DNA of 64,000 nucleotides from Dolomitihabitans soli (lineage in GTDB: Bacteria; Actinomycetota; Actinomycetes; Streptosporangiales; Streptosporangiaceae), in NCBI RefSeq assembly GCF_022213955.1, contig NZ_JAKNTW010000031.1, positions 62,001 to 126,000 of the forward strand, read 5' to 3'. Shown piece after piece: positions 16,396-24,236 of this stretch; the first letter of the stretch is position 1; the number at the start of each line of letters is the position of its first letter. Made by a program: the position numbers and the translations under genes. The notes below the pieces were generated by a model. It worked only from the letters and a program-made list of their open reading frames with translations. It did not search any database and had not been told where the DNA came from.

Positions 16396-17973
16396 TCAGC
16401 TGCCGGCGGCACAGGTGTCTCCGTTGAGGGAGAACCGGGTCGGCAGGGACGCGTCACCCGTGTGGTTGGCCAGGTAGCCCATGGTGACGCTGCGGCCAGG
16501 GGCGATGGAGCCGTTGTACGCGGCGTTGACCGCGGTGACGATGTCACCGCCCTGGGTGAGGTCGGTGTTCCAGTCCGAAATGATGGTCTGGCCCCGGGAC
16601 ATGGAGAAGGTCAGCGTCCAGCCGTTGATCGGTGTGGTGCCGGTGTTGGTGATGGTGAGGTCGACGGTCATGCCGGTGCCCCAGGTCTGCGTGATGTGCT
16701 TGATCCGGCAGGTCGGCGCGGCCCGCTCGAACGACACGCGGTGCAGTCCGCCGGGAAGGTCGTTGACGACGTAGAACTCGCCCTCCGGGGTGCTGCCGAA
16801 CGCGGTGACCTGCGTGGGCATTTCGCCGATCTCGGCCCGGAGGTAACCGCCTCCGCCGTCCTCGCGCAGCGCCCACACGGTGGAGGAGCAGTAGTCGGTG
16901 GCGATGTAGGTGCCCCCGACCAGGTCGGCGAACTCCTCGCCGCGGTACACCTCGCCGCCGATGACCGCGCAGCCGCCGGTGTACGGGGAGTAGGTGAAGA
17001 CCGGTTTGGTGTACACGGCGCCGGACCGGCACTGGGTCTGGTCGAACACCTCCAGACCCTCGTAGCAGGACCAGCCGAGGTTGGCGCCCGCCTGCTGTCC
17101 GGTCTTGATGTGGTTGATCTCCTCCCACCTGCCCTGGCCGACGTCGCCGATCCACATCGAGCCGTCCGCGTGGTCGATGGAGAAGCGCCAGGGGTTGCGC
17201 CCGCCGTACATCCAGATCTCCTCGCGGGCGCCCGCGACGCCGACGAACGGGTTGTTCCTGGGAACGCAGTAGGCCAGGTTTCCGCAGCTTCGGTTCACGT
17301 CGACGCGCAGGATCTTGCCCAGTAGGGTGTCGAGGCGCTGCCCGGTGTCGAGGGGGTCTCCGGAGCCGCCGCCATCGCCGATGCTCATGTACAGGTAGCC
17401 GTCGGTGCCGAAGGCGAGCTGGCCGCCGTTGTGGTTGTTGTACTCGGCGTGCTCCTGGGAGAGCAGCGGCTCGAGGCTCGCGCTGTCCAGCCTGTATCGG
17501 GCCAGGGTCACCGCGCCGTCCGGCAGCGCGGTGTACGCCAGGTACAGGTCCTGGCTCTGGGCGAAGTCGGGCGCGAGGGCGATGCCGAGCAGGCCCCGCT
17601 CGTTGCCGGATTCGTCCACTGACGCCGTGATGTCGATGATCGGGGTCGGCGCGAGACCGGTGTCCGGGTGGTAGACCCGTACGGTGCCGCGCTTCTCGAT
17701 GATGAACAGCCGGTCTGTCCCGTCGTCGGGTGCGGCGATGGCGGTGGGGCGGCGCAATCCGAAGGCGACCTGGGTGGTGGTCGCGTTGATCTCTTCCAGC
17801 GGCACCCTGGAGGCATCCTGTCGCCCCGCGCCGCTGTCCGCGACGGACGAAGACGCGGCCGCGACGGATGAGGGTGTCGTCGCGGCGGCCGGTGGGGTGA
17901 GGGCGGTCAGCGGGGCGAGCAGTGACAGGGACAAGGTGAGCAACGCGGGGGCGGTCCAGCGTCTTCCTGGCAT
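16396..17973 (-). CDS. Secreted PQQ-dependent sugar dehydrogenase-like protein with C-terminal CBM2
   Basis: 525 residues. After the signal peptide comes a six-bladed propeller of the soluble glucose/sorbosone dehydrogenase type: GLRRPTAIAAP, GTVRVYHPDTG, ERGLLGIALAPDF, NHNGGQLAFGTDGYLYMSIG, GKILRVDVNR, GRNPWRFSID and DVGQGRWEEIN. The last ~100 residues are a CBM2 bounded by cysteines, with WGTGMTVDLTITNTG and the aromatic NGWTLTF. The known reaction of the fold is oxidation of aldoses with PQQ. The CBM2 would hold it on cellulose or chitin. I chose the ATG at 17973 because GGAG precedes it and a signal follows; the frame is open far upstream without coding character. Confidence 0.85.
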   Translation of the reverse strand: MPGRRWTAPALLTLSLSLLAPLTALTPPAAATTPSSVAAASSSVADSGAGRQDASRVPLEEINATTTQVAFGLRRPTAIAAPDDGTDRLFIIEKRGTVRVYHPDTGLAPTPIIDITASVDESGNERGLLGIALAPDFAQSQDLYLAYTALPDGAVTLARYRLDSASLEPLLSQEHAEYNNHNGGQLAFGTDGYLYMSIGDGGGSGDPLDTGQRLDTLLGKILRVDVNRSCGNLAYCVPRNNPFVGVAGAREEIWMYGGRNPWRFSIDHADGSMWIGDVGQGRWEEINHIKTGQQAGANLGWSCYEGLEVFDQTQCRSGAVYTKPVFTYSPYTGGCAVIGGEVYRGEEFADLVGGTYIATDYCSSTVWALREDGGGGYLRAEIGEMPTQVTAFGSTPEGEFYVVNDLPGGLHRVSFERAAPTCRIKHITQTWGTGMTVDLTITNTGTTPINGWTLTFSMSRGQTIISDWNTDLTQGGDIVTAVNAAYNGSIAPGRSVTMGYLANHTGDASLPTRFSLNGDTCAAGS

Positions 17974-18389
17974 TCGGGCTCCAGAGGCGGGGCTTCGTCG
18001 GGGTCCGGAGGACAGCGGTTCCCCGGGACCGGAGCGCGTCCGGGCTCGCGACACGCCCGGCCCGGTCACATCCCGCCCCGAAGCGAGCGGAGTACGACGC
18101 CGACCAGGCAGGTCCGTGCTCTGACGTGCCCGACCGGACGGTATCCGCTTGCCCGCCGTCACAACCAGGCCGCGACCGCGACTTCCGTCCTGAGCGGCGA
18201 CCCCAGGCCGTTGCGGCCATTTTCTTCCCCTCTGACCAGGGGCGATACGTAAGCCCTTCGGCGAGGCCCGCCACCGGCCCAATGAAACGTACATCGTCAT
18301 GGACCCGGCTGACCGCAGGCTGGGCAGGCGTGGAGGGGTTGGCGCCAAGCCGCGAACCTCGCGCCACATCCGGCACGGTCATCGCCCCG

Positions 18390-18469
18390 GAACCGAGAGC
18401 GTAAGGCCCGGCCTGCCGCCGAACGAGGACGCCGACATGGGCCTCGTCTTCCAGCTCCACCGCGCCTGA
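18390..18469 (+). pseudogene. Possible gene relic ending in a strong terminator
   Basis: The frame reads RPGLPPNEDADMGLVFQLHR and ends at TGA 18467-18469, with a large hairpin two bases later. No start codon with a ribosome binding site, and no recognisable domain, lies upstream. The 624-base stretch between the PQQ gene and the hydrolase otherwise shows no gene. I infer the C-terminal scar of a deleted gene; family unknown. Confidence 0.3.
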
Positions 18470-18470
18470 C

Positions 18471-18517
18471 CGCCCCCGGACGGTGGTGGGGCTCCCCCCA
18501 CCATCGTCCAGGGGGCG
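18471..18517. terminator. 21-bp terminator hairpin
   Basis: CGCCCCCGGACGGTGGTGGGG (18471-18491) pairs with the right arm ending at 18517, with one bulge, one wobble and a loop of about four bases. It follows the possible gene relic and precedes the hydrolase promoter. Confidence 0.75.
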
Positions 18518-18562
18518 TCCTTCATGGTGTCCTCCGCCGGGCGCGGCCAGACTGATCAAGAA

Positions 18563-18582
18563 AGTTGGCCAAGCGCCCAATT
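18563..18582. promoter_or_regulatory. Possible operator of the hydrolase-TetR unit
   Basis: AGTTGG and CCAATT are inverted around eight bases, and TTGGCCAA (18565-18572) is itself a perfect palindrome. It lies 16 bases before the hydrolase start, a natural place for the TetR encoded next to act. Confidence 0.4.
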
Positions 18583-18597
18583 GACTGGAGGACCCCC

Positions 18598-19443
18598 ATG
18601 CGTGTTCAGGTGAACGGCACCTCGCTGTACGTGGACGTCGAAGGCGCCGCCCTGGAGCCCGACGGCGGTGCGATGCGCGAGAAGCCGACCCTCCTGCTGC
18701 TGCACGGCGGCCCCGGCCACGACCACTCGATCTTCAAGCCCGCCTACGGTCAGCTCGCCGACCTGGTCCAGATCGTCTACGTCGACCAGCGCGGCAACGG
18801 CCGCAGCCAGAACTCCGACCCGGACACCTGGAACCTCGACCAGTGGGGCGACGACGTGCGCGCTCTCTGCGACACTCTCGGCATCGTCAAGCCGATCGTC
18901 CTGGGCTGGTCCTGGGGCGGGGCCGTGGCCATGAGCTACGCCTCACGCCACCCCGACCACCCGGCCAAGCTGATCCTGCAGAGCACCGTCGCCCGCTGGG
19001 ACCTGGACCGGATCGTCGAAGGCTTCCGCGCCGAGGCCGGTGAGGAGGCCGCCACGGCCGCCAAGGCGTTCCTCACGGAGGGAACCCCGGAGACGTTCGC
19101 CGCCTTCGGACAGCTCTGCGCCCCCGCGTACAGCCCCGACCCGGACTTCCCGGCGGAATCCGACATCCAGGCCATGGCCCGCATCATCCCGAACCCCGGG
19201 CTCACCATGAGCTTCATGTCCACCGCCCGGTTCGATCTGACCGCGCGCCTGGCGTCCATCCGGTGCCCGGCGCTCGTCGCGGCCGGTACCCGCGACCCCA
19301 TCACGCCGCTGTCCACGGCGCAGGAGATCGTGGACGGCCTGCCCGGGGCGCACCTGGAGGTGTTCGAACGCTCCGGCCACTTCATCCCCGACACCGAGGG
19401 CGAGCGGTTCTTCTCCCTGCTGCGCTCCTTCATCACCGGCTGA
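18598..19443 (+). CDS. Alpha/beta hydrolase, proline-iminopeptidase-like
   Basis: 281 residues. HGGPG (36-40) is the oxyanion motif of the prolyl-aminopeptidase S33 group. GWSWGG holds the nucleophile Ser105, GTRDPITP the acid and RSGHFIP the histidine. It is cytosolic, with no signal peptide. CTGGAGG seven bases before the ATG at 18598 sets the start over a frame opening at 18565. The TetR gene begins eight bases after the stop, so the two form a small operon in which the repressor probably controls its own unit. The substrate cannot be told: peptide, lactone or ester. Confidence 0.85.
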   Translation: MRVQVNGTSLYVDVEGAALEPDGGAMREKPTLLLLHGGPGHDHSIFKPAYGQLADLVQIVYVDQRGNGRSQNSDPDTWNLDQWGDDVRALCDTLGIVKPIVLGWSWGGAVAMSYASRHPDHPAKLILQSTVARWDLDRIVEGFRAEAGEEAATAAKAFLTEGTPETFAAFGQLCAPAYSPDPDFPAESDIQAMARIIPNPGLTMSFMSTARFDLTARLASIRCPALVAAGTRDPITPLSTAQEIVDGLPGAHLEVFERSGHFIPDTEGERFFSLLRSFITG

Positions 19444-19451
19444 CCGGCGCC

Positions 19452-20057
19452 ATGACGTACCTGCCGGTCGGCGAGCGGCGACGCGCCATCATCGACGCCG
19501 CCATCGAGGTGATCGCGGAGGAGGGACTCGCCCGCGCCACCACCCGCCGCATCGCCGAACGGGCCGGCACGCCGCGCGCGACCATCCACTACTGCTTCCG
19601 CGACAAGAATGAGCTGATCCTTCTCATCGTGGCCCAGGCCCGCTCCACCATGCACGTCGCCTTCGCCCGGTTGTCACCCGGCGCCGGATTCGAGGCGACG
19701 GTCCGGGCCGTCGTCGCCGCCTACTGGCAGTGGATCCGCGACGCCCCCGGCCTGCACCTGGCGCTCCTGGAGCTGACCCTGTGGGTGATCCGCAACCGGG
19801 AGAACGTGGTGCCCGGCGGTGACGTGTGGGCCACGGTGAATGCTCCACTCGGCGGCGATCTCATCGAGGACGCCCTCTCCGCCGCCGCCCGGGCCGACGA
19901 CCTCCACCCCGCCGTCCCCGTATCCGACCTGGCCCGCTTCCTCATCCACCGCATGGACGGCCTCGTACTCGAACGCGCCGAAACTCGTGACGAGGCAGTC
20001 TGCGAGCGTCAGACGCACCTACTCGCCAACGCCCTCCTCGCCCTCGCCACCCCGTGA
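19452..20057 (+). CDS. TetR-family repressor
   Basis: 201 residues. The N-terminal HTH is clear: RRRAIIDAAIEVIAEEGLA, then TTRRIAERAGTPRATIHYCF. The ligand domain shows no family I can name. The ATG at 19452 is eight bases after the hydrolase stop, so co-transcription is likely. It is the probable repressor acting at 18563-18582 (inference from neighbourhood). Confidence 0.88.
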   Translation: MTYLPVGERRRAIIDAAIEVIAEEGLARATTRRIAERAGTPRATIHYCFRDKNELILLIVAQARSTMHVAFARLSPGAGFEATVRAVVAAYWQWIRDAPGLHLALLELTLWVIRNRENVVPGGDVWATVNAPLGGDLIEDALSAAARADDLHPAVPVSDLARFLIHRMDGLVLERAETRDEAVCERQTHLLANALLALATP

Positions 20058-20236
20058 CCCAGAGCTGGACGGCGTCTTCCGGGCAAAGCCTCCGGATGTC
20101 GCTCGGCGGCGTCGTCCACGAGTCCTCGCATACCGCTTGAACTGGATGGAGGGGGTTCCGGCAAGCGCACGATCTCAAGGCTCGGCGACGGGCCGAAATC
20201 GGGGGCGGTAAACGGCCGTGCTATACCAATAGCCGT

Positions 20237-20253
20237 ATTAGTACGATCGTAGT
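20237..20253. promoter_or_regulatory. Operator before the FAD monooxygenase
   Basis: ATTAGTACGATCGTAGT stands 19 bases before the start codon. It matches ACTAGGACGATCGTAGT before the TetR gene at 22092 in 15 of 17 positions. The TCGTAGT arm is identical in both. Confidence 0.65.
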
Positions 20254-20271
20254 GAATTGGTGAGGAGTCCT

Positions 20272-21420
20272 ATGAGGGTCGCAGTAGTCGGTGCCGGGCT
20301 CGGGGGAGTGGCGGCCGCGGTAGGACTCCATCGCCTGGGTCACGAGGTGACGCTCTTCGAAAGGGGCGCCGAGCTTCGGGAGGCGGGCACCGGGATCGCG
20401 GTCATGCCCAACGGGATCCGGGCACTGGACGGGCTGGGCCTGGCCGAAGGCTTTCGCGGCTACGTCATGTCCGCCGCCAGCGCGGGATTGCGGGACTGGC
20501 GCGGACGGGCGCTGCTGGTAACCGACGCGGCCCAGGCTCAGCGGGAGGTCGGGGCGCTGGCCATCATCGACCGGGCGGAACTGCACCGGGCGCTGCGCGC
20601 CCCGCTGCCGGTCGAACTGGTGCGCACCGCGACACCGGTCGAGCGCTTGGAACCCGACCCCACCGGGGTCACCGTGATCAGCGACGGCACCCCCGTCGCG
20701 AGGGCCGACGCCGTGATCGCGGCCGACGGCATCGGCAGCAGGCTGCGCGGGCAGCTCTTCCCCCGGCACCCCGGGCTGCGGCGGACCGGCCGGGTGGACC
20801 TGCGCGGCATGCTGCCCAATCCTCCCGGCCTGGATCCGGCAGACCTGCTGGCCAGCCAGTTGGTCGACCGCCGCAGCGGGGCGATGTTCGGCCTGTTCCC
20901 CGTCGGCGGGAACCACCTGTACTGGTTCACCGACTCCGCACTCCACGGCCCGCCGCCCGGGGCGGATGAGGCGCGCCGGCAGATGCTGTCCCTGATGGCC
21001 GACTGGCACCCCCTCGTCACGACGTTGATCGAGGCCACCCCGCTCGCCGACATCTACGTCGACCCGATCGCCCGCCTGGCCGAACCGCTGCCTTCGTTCG
21101 CGGCCGGAAGGATCGCGCTCCTCGGCGACGCCGCGCACGCCATGACCCCCGACCTGGGCCAGGGCTCCAGCCAGGCCTTCGAGGACGCCGCCGCGGTGAC
21201 CCGGCACCTGACCGACGCCGAGCCTGCGGATGTCGTCCGGTGCTTTCACCGCTACGACGCGGAGCGTCGGCCCCGTGCCAACCGCATCATGCAGGCGGCG
21301 TCCCGGCAATCGTGGCTTACCTCGCAGACGGGCGCGACCGCGTGGCTGCGTGACGCGCTGCTGCGGGCGATACCGTCCCGGCTCGCCACTCGGCGGCTCG
21401 CCGCGCTCTGGCATGCCTGA
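20272..21420 (+). CDS. FAD-dependent monooxygenase (PHBH/UbiH-type fold)
   Basis: 382 residues. The dinucleotide motif VVGAGLGGVAAAVGL opens the protein, FERGAELREAGTGI follows, and GDAAHAMTPDLGQGSSQAFE is the second FAD signature of the group A aromatic hydroxylases. The substrate is unknown. GAGGAG precedes the ATG at 20272; an upstream GTG at 20257 is less well placed. A TetR gene lies convergently behind it, and the two genes share an operator sequence, so drug- or metabolite-induced detoxification similar to rifampicin or tetracycline monooxygenases is one option. Confidence 0.88.
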   Translation: MRVAVVGAGLGGVAAAVGLHRLGHEVTLFERGAELREAGTGIAVMPNGIRALDGLGLAEGFRGYVMSAASAGLRDWRGRALLVTDAAQAQREVGALAIIDRAELHRALRAPLPVELVRTATPVERLEPDPTGVTVISDGTPVARADAVIAADGIGSRLRGQLFPRHPGLRRTGRVDLRGMLPNPPGLDPADLLASQLVDRRSGAMFGLFPVGGNHLYWFTDSALHGPPPGADEARRQMLSLMADWHPLVTTLIEATPLADIYVDPIARLAEPLPSFAAGRIALLGDAAHAMTPDLGQGSSQAFEDAAAVTRHLTDAEPADVVRCFHRYDAERRPRANRIMQAASRQSWLTSQTGATAWLRDALLRAIPSRLATRRLAALWHA

Positions 21421-21465
21421 TCTGGCATGCCTGATCTGGTGTGGCGATCTCATCGTCGGCGACGG

Positions 21466-22092
21466 TCAGGCACCGGACAGCGCGCCCCGCACGATGGCAT
21501 CGGCGATGCTTCGGACGGCATCTTCGCTGATGTGCTGGGGCGGTGTGGATATCAGGACGAACAGCGCACCACCGTACAGAGTGATCAGGATGGGGATCTT
21601 CTCGGCGGGGATGGGGAGACCGCGCTGGGTGTGGTAATCGGCGGTGAGTAGCGTCGAAGCATCCCGCAAGCCGGCCAGCGCCGAGGCCAGCGCCGGCCGT
21701 CGTACCGCTTCCAGCTGGAGTTCGAAGATCGCGAGGTAGCGGTTTCGGAGAGTGGTCGCCGCTTCGAACAATGATTCGGTCAGAAGGTCGACGACGTGTC
21801 CGATGATGTCCGCCGGGACGCTCGCCGTACGCGCCGCGGTGCTCTGCTGGTGCTGATCGGCCTGGTCCATGTCGGCCTGGTCCATGTCGGCATGGTGCAG
21901 CTCGACGATGCGCTGCGCGGCGGCCACCAGCAGCGCCTCCCGGCTGCGGAAGTAGTTCGAGGCTGTTCCCTGCGGGAGCCCGGCGGCGTTCTCGACCGCA
22001 CGGTGGGTCAAGCCGTGTACGCCAGAGGTCGCCAGCAGATCTATGGCGGTATCGGTCAAGGCTCGGCGACGGGCCGGATTGGTGGGCGGCAC
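21466..22092 (-). CDS. TetR-family repressor of the FAD monooxygenase
   Basis: 208 residues from the GTG at 22092. The HTH is ALTDTAIDLLATSGVHGLTH with RAVENAAGLPQGTASNYFRS. The middle carries a small repeat (HADMDQADMDQADQHQQ), encoded by a tandem 15-base repeat near 21860-21895, probably a flexible insertion between helices. The operator at 22118-22134, 26 bases upstream, is nearly identical to the one before the monooxygenase at 20272. Autorepression plus control of the monooxygenase is inferred from that. Confidence 0.85.
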   Translation of the reverse strand: MPPTNPARRRALTDTAIDLLATSGVHGLTHRAVENAAGLPQGTASNYFRSREALLVAAAQRIVELHHADMDQADMDQADQHQQSTAARTASVPADIIGHVVDLLTESLFEAATTLRNRYLAIFELQLEAVRRPALASALAGLRDASTLLTADYHTQRGLPIPAEKIPILITLYGGALFVLISTPPQHISEDAVRSIADAIVRGALSGA

Positions 22093-22117
22093 GCGACCAT
22101 GATATAGAACTATCTGT

Positions 22118-22134
22118 ACTAGGACGATCGTAGT
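22118..22134. promoter_or_regulatory. Operator before the TetR gene, same motif as 20237
   Basis: ACTAGGA-CGA-TCGTAGT is an imperfect inverted repeat (six of seven arm pairs). The same right arm and spacer recur at 20237-20253. Confidence 0.65.
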
Positions 22135-22218
22135 GCCTCGCCCGGCGTGGCCCCGCTGTTCTGGAGGCATGTGCGCACCAACGGCGAGGGAGCAGATGCC
22201 GGCCGGTCGCGGAGGTCC

Positions 22219-22548
22219 TCAGCTCGGCCAGAAGGTCGACAGCGCCACATGGAGGGCGGTCGCGCCCAGGACGCTGACGACGGCGTTGCGGGTTTTCAGG
22301 TGCAGCCCGATCGCGGCCGCCAGGGCCAGGGCCGTGGGTGCGACGGCGGGCAAGGCCGTGAGGCGGACGTCGCGCAGGGTGTACAGGGTGAGGATCAGCA
22401 TGATGCCGACGGGCATCTGCCCGGCGAGGTACTGCAGGACGGCAGAGCGGCGCAGCGGAGTCGACACGACGAAGGGCAGGGCGCGCAAGCCCCAGGTGAT
22501 GACGGCGCTGACGGCCACGGCGGCGGCCAGATAGAGCGGGCTGGACAT
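22219..22548 (-). CDS. azlD: AzlD-family branched-chain amino acid export subunit
   Basis: 109 residues, almost all hydrophobic, with three to four membrane segments and the family pattern WGLRALPF and QYLAGQMPVGIMLIL. AzlC and AzlD together export branched-chain or analogue amino acids across the inner membrane. It begins nine bases after the azlC stop, on the same strand. Confidence 0.88.
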   Translation of the reverse strand: MSSPLYLAAAVAVSAVITWGLRALPFVVSTPLRRSAVLQYLAGQMPVGIMLILTLYTLRDVRLTALPAVAPTALALAAAIGLHLKTRNAVVSVLGATALHVALSTFWPS

Positions 22549-22557
22549 GGTGGGGTT

Positions 22558-23385
22558 CTATCTTTCCTGGGTCGGTGCGGTCGGTGCGGTCGGTGCGGTC
22601 GGTGTGACCCGTGCGGCCCGTGGGGTCGGTGTTGCGGCCCGTGTGGCCGGAGTGAGCACGGGACGATCGCCGTGGCCGTCGGGGACGGGCGCGGCGGTGC
22701 GGTGGCGCAGGGCGTAGCGGGTCAGCAGGCTCGCGGTGAACACGGCCATCGCGATCGGCAGCACCTGCCCGGGAGCCAGGAGCGCGGCCAGGGCGAAGCT
22801 GGCCACGGCCAGCAGAGGGGCGGGCAGGTCCCGCCGGGCGCGCCAGGCGTCGATCGTCAGGACCACGAACAGGGCGGTCAGCGCGAAGTCCAGCCCGCGC
22901 AGGGTGAACGGGATCAGCGAGCCGGCGAGTGCGCCGACGGTGGCCCCACTGACCCAGTAGCCCTGGCACAGCACCTGCATCCACAGGATGCGGGCGCTGC
23001 TCCAGGAGCGGGCGCGTCCGCCGGTGGTCAGGGCGTAGGCCTCGTCGGTGAGGGCGAAGGTGGCGTAGACGCGGCCCAGCGGCCGTACCTGATCCAGGGG
23101 GAAGGACAGGGCGTAGAAGACGTGCCGGAGGTTGACCAGTAGCGCCGTCACCGCGATCTGTCCCAGCGGTGTCACGGCGGCGGCCAGGCCCAGCAGCAGG
23201 AATTCCAGCGATCCGGCGTAGATCACGGCGGTGAACACCGGTGCCCACCACCAGGCCAGGCCGGTGTGCACGACCAGAACACCGAAGCTGATCCCCAAGG
23301 GGAACAGGCTCAGCCCCACGGAGGCGGTGTCGTTTGCGGCCGCGGCGAAGTCCCGCGACACGCCCCTGCCTTGCTTTCTACTCAT
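22558..23385 (-). CDS. azlC: AzlC-family branched-chain amino acid exporter
   Basis: 275 residues. The AzlC signatures FPLGISFGVLVVHTGL, YAGSLEFLLLGL and LLVNLRHVFYALSF are present, with about seven membrane helices. The C-terminal 40 residues (PVPDGHGD to TAPTAPTAPTQER) are a non-conserved tail built on a tandem nine-base repeat near 22573-22603. The gene diverges from an Lrp regulator across 62 AT-rich bases, the standard arrangement for amino acid exporters controlled by Lrp/AsnC proteins. Confidence 0.9.
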   Translation of the reverse strand: MSRKQGRGVSRDFAAAANDTASVGLSLFPLGISFGVLVVHTGLAWWWAPVFTAVIYAGSLEFLLLGLAAAVTPLGQIAVTALLVNLRHVFYALSFPLDQVRPLGRVYATFALTDEAYALTTGGRARSWSSARILWMQVLCQGYWVSGATVGALAGSLIPFTLRGLDFALTALFVVLTIDAWRARRDLPAPLLAVASFALAALLAPGQVLPIAMAVFTASLLTRYALRHRTAAPVPDGHGDRPVLTPATRAATPTPRAARVTPTAPTAPTAPTQER

Positions 23386-23447
23386 TGAAGCAATTTTAGT
23401 GCGAATGTCGCATAATATGGTTTCAAATATTGTCAGGAGCGAGGCTC

Positions 23448-23900
23448 GTGAGTAATTCTATAGCCCTTGATCGCGTCGATCGTGAAATATTGTTTCATCT
23501 GGCTCAGGACGGACGTCTGTCGAACGTGGAGTTGGCCCGCCGCGTGGGACTGACGCCGCCGCCGTGCCTGCGCCGGGTCAAGCGCCTGGAGGACGCCGGC
23601 GTCATCGCCGGCTACCGGGCGCAGATCTCGCCCGCGGCCCTGGGCCGCTCCCTGGAAGTGGTCGTCTCAGCGGAGATCGCGGTCAACGACCTGCAGACCG
23701 TCGAGGACTTCGAAGCCCGGGTCGCGGCGCTGGATGAGGTCGTGGAGTTCCGGCGCATGTTCGGGCGCCCTGACTACTACATCCGCGTGGCGGTCGCCGA
23801 CCAGATCGCGTACGAGAAGTTCCTCACCCAGCAGATCCTGCCGCTGCCCGGGGTCTCCCGGGTCGACTCCCACCTGACCATGAAACGTATCAAGGACTGA
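23448..23900 (+). CDS. Lrp/AsnC-family regulator, divergent to azlCD
   Basis: 150 residues. The HTH is DRVDREILFHLAQDGRLSNV with LARRVGLTPPPCLRRVKRLE, followed by a RAM ligand-binding domain. The GTG at 23448 has AGGAG eight bases upstream; a TTG at 23430 is less likely. It probably senses a branched-chain or aromatic amino acid and controls azlCD from the shared intergenic region. Confidence 0.92.
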   Translation: MSNSIALDRVDREILFHLAQDGRLSNVELARRVGLTPPPCLRRVKRLEDAGVIAGYRAQISPAALGRSLEVVVSAEIAVNDLQTVEDFEARVAALDEVVEFRRMFGRPDYYIRVAVADQIAYEKFLTQQILPLPGVSRVDSHLTMKRIKD

Positions 23901-24010
23901 TCCGGCGGATCCGGGCGCCCGCTCCCACCGGCCTTCCCTGACGGGCGTGATGACAGCTCATCCGCGGCGGTCGCCTCATGAGCTCGGCGGCGACCGCACC
24001 TGGGACGAGA

Positions 24011-24094
24011 CGGAAACGTACGTCAGCCCCCGCTCTCCGAAGACGATCACGCGTCATCGGTGAGCGGGCTAAACCGGCTCAGCGTACGTTTCCG
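24011..24094. terminator. Nested long inverted repeat between convergent genes
   Basis: CGGAAACGTACG (24011-24022) and CGTACGTTTCCG (24083-24094) pair perfectly. Inside, AGCC (24025-24028) pairs with GGCT (24076-24079) and CCCGCTC (24029-24035) with GAGCGGG (24062-24068). The result is an 84-base, three-level stem between the Lrp gene and GDPD, which face each other. A bidirectional terminator is the simplest reading. A shorter hairpin (23967-23975 / 23989-23997) lies just before it. Nothing else is visible in this 336-base gap. Confidence 0.55.
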
Positions 24095-24236
24095 TTCCGT
24101 CACACTCCGAGGGCCGGGTTCAAGAGGGCTTTCCGCTGGGGGTCGTCGCGGTCTTCCCGCCGCCGTCTGGCTCCTCATGCATCGGGCAGACCCGGGCCCG
24201 GCCCTCCGTCACCCCGCCGAGCGGAATCAGAGCCCT

